From UBA1124 sp963933095 (lineage in GTDB: Bacteria; Pseudomonadota; Gammaproteobacteria; Pseudomonadales; Cellvibrionaceae), in the NCBI GenBank assembly GCA_963933095.1, contig CAWVSV010000091.1, positions 1 to 8,934 of the forward strand: a stretch of 8,934 bases of DNA, in the 5' to 3' direction. The position numbers were made by a program, and so were the translations under genes. Within the stretch, counting starts at the first letter, position 1, and each line of letters begins with the position of its first letter. The notes below the pieces were generated by a model. That model had not been told where the DNA came from and did no database searches. It saw only the letters and a list, made by a program, of their open reading frames with translations. This document shows positions 5,496 to 8,934 of the stretch, in pieces.

Positions 5496-6881
5496 GAAGC
5501 GCGCCTCTAGCGCTTGCATCAAAACGCCGATTTTATCGAGCGACTCCTGATATTCAAGCAGCGCCTCTGAATCGGCTACTATGCCGCCGCCACCCCAGCA
5601 GTGCAGCTTATCCGCTGTAGCAACCATGGTACGAATAGCAATGCTCGTATCCATGTCTCCGTTAAAGCCTATATAGCCAATACTGCCGCAATAGGCGGAG
5701 CGGGGTTCACCCTCAAGCTCGGCAATAATCTCCATTGCCCGCATTTTAGGCGCCCCGGTAATTGACCCACCTGGGAAGCTTGCCCGAAACAAGTCAGTAC
5801 AGCTCGCGTCCGGTTTAAGCTCGGCGGTAACGGTACTCACCAAGTGATGAACGTTGGCATAGCTGTTTAGCTCGAACAACGCTGGCACACTAACACTGCC
5901 ATAGCGGCAGACTCGGCCCAAATCGTTGCGCAGTAAATCGACAATCATTAGGTTTTCAGCCCGATCTTTTTCGCTGGCTAGTAGATGTTTGGCCGCAAGA
6001 GCATCTGCTGTCGGGTTTTCCCTGCGTGCAGCCGTACCTTTTATCGGTTTAGTGGAGACCATGCCGTCATCAACGTGCATAAATCGCTCTGGCGAAAAAC
6101 TTAAAATGGCCCCCTCACTCAGCGGTATATAGGCGCTATAAGGGGAGGGAAGCTGCTCCCTTAAATGACAAAAAGCCCGTAGTAAGTCGCCGTGATAAGT
6201 TGCAGTGAATTTTTGTGCGTAATTTACCTGGTAGCAATCTCCTGCAAAAATATAGTCTTGAATTTTTTCAATGGATTTTTGGTAATGACTAATATCGGAC
6301 TTAGGCAAAAAGGGCCCAACCGAAAATGAGCCGTTCGCCAAATTAGAACCTATTAGGTCTAGGCAGACACGGATTTTTTGCCGTAAATGTTGCGCGCAAG
6401 ATTCAGAGAAAGCCAGCCAAGCTTTAGCTTCGAGATGATCGATTACGATTGACCAGTGATATACACCCACCTGCATATCAGGAATGTCGTCACGTGCGGC
6501 TGAGGAGGGCGCTCCAAGCTCATACCCCCAATAACCACAAACCCCACCTGAAAAAGGCAAGCGCGCTAACAAATTATCGCTTTTATGGGCCGAGTATTTG
6601 TCTAGCTGATGCTGCAGCAAACTGTAGGGGTCGTCGCTTGAGGATTCCAACACCAAGCCCAACTGGTTAGTAACGCGCGTAGTATCGCCGATTGTTTGCA
6701 GTAGGGCGCTGGGCTCGGCCGACATGATGTCGTACCGCCCACCCACGCCTGACGCAACACTGCGCGAACTGTCCAACCAAAAAGGGGACCGCAACTTTGA
6801 TAGCGCCTTAAATATAGGCGCCGCATCGCGCCGATACTTAAATTCGTGCAGTTCTGCCGCTAGTGGCGCTGGTATAGACAT
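5484..6881 (-). CDS. pabB: Aminodeoxychorismate synthase component I (PabB)
   Basis: With the PabA glutaminase, PabB aminates chorismate to 4-amino-4-deoxychorismate for p-aminobenzoate and folate synthesis. The 465-residue product has the N-terminal anthranilate-synthase-type region (to about residue 190) and the C-terminal chorismate-binding domain. Visible motifs: GDCYQVNYAQKF (214-225), PIKGTAARR (279-287) with Lys281, the residue that marks PabB and forms the covalent intermediate, VDLLRNDLGRV (314-324), FPGGSITGAPKMRAMEII (369-386), and the C-terminal GGGIVADS (432-439). The ATG at 6881 is preferred to the TTG at 6893 because GGGG lies six bases before it and nothing supports the TTG. 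No pabA or pabC is in the window. It converges with thrH. A weak -10-like TAGAAT (minus strand, 6911-6906) is the only promoter hint. Confidence 0.94.
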   Translation of the reverse strand: MSIPAPLAAELHEFKYRRDAAPIFKALSKLRSPFWLDSSRSVASGVGGRYDIMSAEPSALLQTIGDTTRVTNQLGLVLESSSDDPYSLLQHQLDKYSAHKSDNLLARLPFSGGVCGYWGYELGAPSSAARDDIPDMQVGVYHWSIVIDHLEAKAWLAFSESCAQHLRQKIRVCLDLIGSNLANGSFSVGPFLPKSDISHYQKSIEKIQDYIFAGDCYQVNYAQKFTATYHGDLLRAFCHLREQLPSPYSAYIPLSEGAILSFSPERFMHVDDGMVSTKPIKGTAARRENPTADALAAKHLLASEKDRAENLMIVDLLRNDLGRVCRYGSVSVPALFELNSYANVHHLVSTVTAELKPDASCTDLFRASFPGGSITGAPKMRAMEIIAELEGEPRSAYCGSIGYIGFNGDMDTSIAIRTMVATADKLHCWGGGGIVADSEALLEYQESLDKIGVLMQALEARFGEA

Positions 6882-7342
6882 AAAAAACCCCAAAATTCAG
6901 GCCGCATTCTATTACGCAGCGTCAATAAAGTAATCACCTATAACGCAAGCCAGCAGTGTAAATCTGAAGTGCTCTGTTTAATTTTGTAGGGTATATCAAA
7001 AAAAACCGCTTTAAAAAAATACACTTCTTCTGCAGGGCTGTATCTGTGAGCGGCTTATTATTGCTGCGCAAGCCTTCTATATTGGCGCTGCCAGCCCTGA
7101 CATACATAAGATGGTTGCATCTGGTATGAAGCGCTAACGTGTCACCGGTCGACAAGTGATTGACTGTTATATTATGCCGGCGTGCATCTCAATTGATTCG
7201 TTAAAATGGGTGTAAAAATATCTATGTGGGCAGACTAATGATAGTAGTGGTGAAGTAAAAATAAGGCCTGCGTTTAGTGGCGGCCGACATTAAATCCGGC
7301 AGCAATATCACTGAATCGGTAACAACGAAAACATAAGCAGTA

Positions 7343-7359
7343 ATAACCCTAAAGATACT
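7343..7359 (+). repeat. Second copy of the nucleotidase leader sequence
   Basis: Sixteen of seventeen bases (ATAACCCTAAAGATACT) match 1387-1403, the ribosome binding site region of the 5'-nucleotidase. Here a six-codon frame, ATG at 7364 then stop, follows directly. It may be the relic of a duplicated leader, a tiny leader peptide, or chance. Confidence 0.35.
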
Positions 7360-7489
7360 CATCATGAAAGAATGCGACAGCTAAAGGGTTTTTAAGCTAG
7401 GCTAAAAAATTAGGCCGTGAACCCCTAAGTACCAGGTGATACGCAGCCAGCATGATGATGAGTTTATTAGGTGTCACTCAGCGCCCGAA

Positions 7490-7515
7490 TTGCTATAAAA
7501 GAGCCCGGTTAGGGC
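7490..7515 (-). terminator. Weak terminator after the recombinase
   Basis: On the minus strand GCCC (7515-7512) and GGGC (7506-7503) form a 4-bp GC stem with a 5-base loop, followed by TCTTTTAT. It lies directly after the recombinase stop. The stem is short, so efficiency is doubtful. Confidence 0.4.
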
Positions 7516-7519
7516 ATGC

Positions 7520-8791
7520 CTACACTTCTTGCGTCTTGGCACTTGATGCCCTTTCCATATTGTCCGAATCAACATACAGCTCATCGGTTGTTCTGATGCT
7601 GCCATGGCCAAGATCGGCCTGAACATGCGATAAATCTCGGCCAGCGGCAACCTCCATTGATGCCCCTGTGTGTCGTAGCCAGTGAGTGGTGGCTGCGCGC
7701 AGCTCTGAAGCTTCAACCTCAAAACCATCTCCGAGTAGAGCGTCACAACCTTCATTAAAAGCGACTTCTACAACATTGCGCAACTGACGACTGCCGATGC
7801 CTCGGCTTTTGACGCGAGACTCAATAAGTGGTTCGGTCGAGTCACTAGCGGGCAGGGGGGATAACCTTCGGTGAGTGCGGTAGCGTTTTAGGCACTCTAA
7901 GTATTCATTGGAGAGTGAAATGTCACGCTCTTTAGAGCCCTTGCCAAAAGCGCGAAACCACCAGTTACCCTCGTGATCTCGATGAAAGTGTGACATTGCC
8001 GGCGACCAATTGGGCCGCTCTGACAATTCAGATATGCGTAGCTTGAGAGATTTTAACGAGGCGATAACGAATAGAGTTCTTTCGTGCAATGGGTCTGAGT
8101 CTGCCAGTGTAGTTGCGGAACTCAACAGGTACTCCCACTGCAGGCCAGACAGCCGTCTTGCCATATTGATACCAGTTTCTTGACGTAAGTAAGGGCAGTT
8201 TTTTTTGACGACGGGTATTTGATTGCCAAGGGCGTAATCTTCGGCCATTAGATAGTTGAAATAAACACTTAAGTTAGAAAATAGCCCCTGCCAAGATTTG
8301 GTGCTTAACCGCCCCTTGCCGGAACCCGCTAGGCGAAAAGGGCGCCAGTGTTCGTTGGGTTGGCGAATACCGCCAGTTGTAAAAAAGCGTTTTGTGGTGG
8401 ACTCAGATTGCCAATGGCTGTCTGGTTTTGCGACAAAGTCTGTATATTCTTCAAGGTCTCGGCGTCGCAACGCAACCACAGACTTCTTTTTAATAAGCCA
8501 GGACCACAACAACAATCGCTCGGCGTCACCGCGAAACTTGTCGTAAGTGTCTTGGCTTTTTTTGCTGTAACTGGTTAAAAAGTCTTTTGTGTGGCTAAAA
8601 TCGCTCAGCGCACCAGACACCTCAATGCCGCATACAAATGATTCAACCGCGGGAGTATTAATAGGGAATGCGCTATTTCTGGGAGTAAGATTAAAGTATC
8701 TTGCAGAATCAAACAGCGGTAGGCCAGAGAATATGATGCTCGACACGAGTGCAGCCTTATTTGTAAGTAGGTAATGTATACGATACCCCAC
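7520..8791 (-). CDS. Tyrosine recombinase / site-specific integrase
   Basis: The 423-residue protein carries a complete tyrosine recombinase catalytic set (numbered from the GTG at 8791): Arg252 in LRISELSE, Lys284 in FGKGSKERD, His370 and Arg373 in HWLRHTGAS, His396 in LGHGS and the nucleophile Tyr406 in DELYVDSD. The N-terminal half contains a core-binding SAM-like domain of about residues 60-190, with FRGDAERLLLWSWLIKKKSV and the later KSWQGLFSNLSVYFNYLM. Such enzymes cut and rejoin DNA at paired sites to integrate, excise or invert segments. It is not recognisable as XerC, XerD or an integron integrase. No phage or conjugation genes accompany it in the window. The start is uncertain. GTG 8791 has AGGGG just upstream but lies in the edge of a 54-bp palindrome; GTG 8746 has AAGG eight bases before it and would give 408 residues. 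The first 20 residues look unlike a typical start. It ends at a weak terminator. Confidence 0.88.
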   Translation of the reverse strand: MGYRIHYLLTNKAALVSSIIFSGLPLFDSARYFNLTPRNSAFPINTPAVESFVCGIEVSGALSDFSHTKDFLTSYSKKSQDTYDKFRGDAERLLLWSWLIKKKSVVALRRRDLEEYTDFVAKPDSHWQSESTTKRFFTTGGIRQPNEHWRPFRLAGSGKGRLSTKSWQGLFSNLSVYFNYLMAEDYALGNQIPVVKKNCPYLRQETGINMARRLSGLQWEYLLSSATTLADSDPLHERTLFVIASLKSLKLRISELSERPNWSPAMSHFHRDHEGNWWFRAFGKGSKERDISLSNEYLECLKRYRTHRRLSPLPASDSTEPLIESRVKSRGIGSRQLRNVVEVAFNEGCDALLGDGFEVEASELRAATTHWLRHTGASMEVAAGRDLSHVQADLGHGSIRTTDELYVDSDNMERASSAKTQEV

Positions 8792-8842
8792 CCGCCCCTT
8801 AACTTCCAGTAGTGTCTACTACTGGAAGTTAAGGGGCGGGTG
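8789..8842. repeat. 54-bp perfect inverted repeat (25-bp arms, 4-bp centre) at the recombinase start
   Basis: The left arm, 8789-8813, begins CACCCGCCCCTTAACTTCC. The right arm, 8818-8842, is its exact reverse complement and ends AAGTTAAGGGGCGGGTG. The centre is GTCT. Complementarity stops abruptly at both outer ends. No T-run follows on either side, so this is not an intrinsic terminator. On the minus strand, the left arm supplies AGGGG and the GTG start of the longer recombinase frame, so a transcript reading through would bury both in a very stable hairpin. It may be a recombination or binding site, an element end, a translation-blocking leader, or an assembly artefact. The 92 bases beyond it to the window edge show no gene. 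Confidence 0.9.
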
Positions 8843-8934
8843 CTATTGGTTGTTAATACCTAAGCTTATACCGAGCAAACCTTAACGCTATAACAAAAGC
8901 GCGACGTCTAGCGGCTGTGATTTAGCCTAATGCA

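Larger units (their letters stand above)
6882..7519. other. Intergenic region of 638 bp without a convincing gene
   Basis: It separates pabB from the recombinase. Two A-runs (6998-7005 and 7013-7019) bracket a short CCGCTTT stretch. Frames of 73 codons (minus, ending at 6934) and 47 codons (minus, 7222-7365) have no ribosome binding site. A plus-strand micro-frame, MKECDS, starts at 7364 after a copy of the nucleotidase leader sequence. A loose stem (AGGGTT at about 7384 with AACCCCT at about 7420) encloses a second weak stem. No tRNA, CRISPR array or clear attachment site was seen. Confidence 0.55.

Noticed and set aside
6934..7155. 73-codon minus-strand frame upstream of pabB
   Set aside because: No Shine-Dalgarno and the product looks like translated intergenic DNA, running through A-rich homopolymers.
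7222..7365. 47-codon minus-strand frame with a hydrophobic N-terminus
   Set aside because: It starts with two ATG codons but has no ribosome binding site, and nothing about it is gene-like beyond the open frame.
8789..8842. Palindrome as an intrinsic terminator
   Set aside because: The stem is strong but no T-run follows on either strand, and it sits at a gene start rather than an end.
8880..8934. Possible integron attC-like beginning (TATAACAAAAGCGC)
   Set aside because: It resembles the left end of some superintegron repeats, but the right half would lie outside the window, the core consensus is not met, and the nearby recombinase does not read as an integron integrase.
1..8934. tRNA, rRNA, CRISPR arrays and insertion sequence transposases
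   Set aside because: No T-loop-like GTTCGAATC sequences in a cloverleaf context, no regularly spaced repeats, and no DDE or HUH transposase motifs were seen by eye.

Overview
The window looks like a piece of chromosome from a marine or environmental gammaproteobacterium of the Pseudomonadales/Cellvibrionales type. This rests on CysB, ThrH and PabB proteins that read as close relatives of the Pseudomonas versions, on moderate GC content with AT-rich intergenic DNA, and on the PF06189-type 5'-nucleotidase and peptidase C93 families. Family names come from remembered motifs and sequences; no search was run.

Layout. (1) Positions 1-280 (-) hold the N-terminal part of a secreted LapG-like transglutaminase-type cysteine protease that runs off the left edge. 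(2) Positions 281-1406 are gene-poor and AT-rich. They hold one possible 80-residue orphan gene (-) and a terminator-like hairpin at 1115-1163 (+) with no evident gene in front of it. (3) Positions 1407-3123 hold a 5'-nucleotidase (+) converging on a TauE/SafE sulfite-exporter-type permease (-). (4) cysB (+) is divergent from the permease across a 167-bp intergenic region with a perfect palindrome, and ends at a strong bidirectional terminator. (5) A 90-residue CxxC thioredoxin-fold protein (-) and thrH (+) are divergent, and thrH converges with pabB (-). (6) A 638-bp gap without a convincing gene follows. (7) A tyrosine recombinase (-) ends the window, and its predicted start lies inside a 54-bp element made of two perfect 25-bp inverted arms.

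How the genes fit together. The permease, cysB and the CxxC protein form a plausible sulfur and redox neighbourhood: CysB senses sulfur status, and the permease and the intergenic palindrome sit at its divergent promoter. thrH acts in serine/threonine metabolism and pabB in folate synthesis. From memory, Pseudomonas aeruginosa has the order cysB - small gene - cysH - thrH - pabB; here the same frame is kept but cysH is absent. The recombinase with its palindrome is the only clearly mobile-type component and is the most unusual part of the window.
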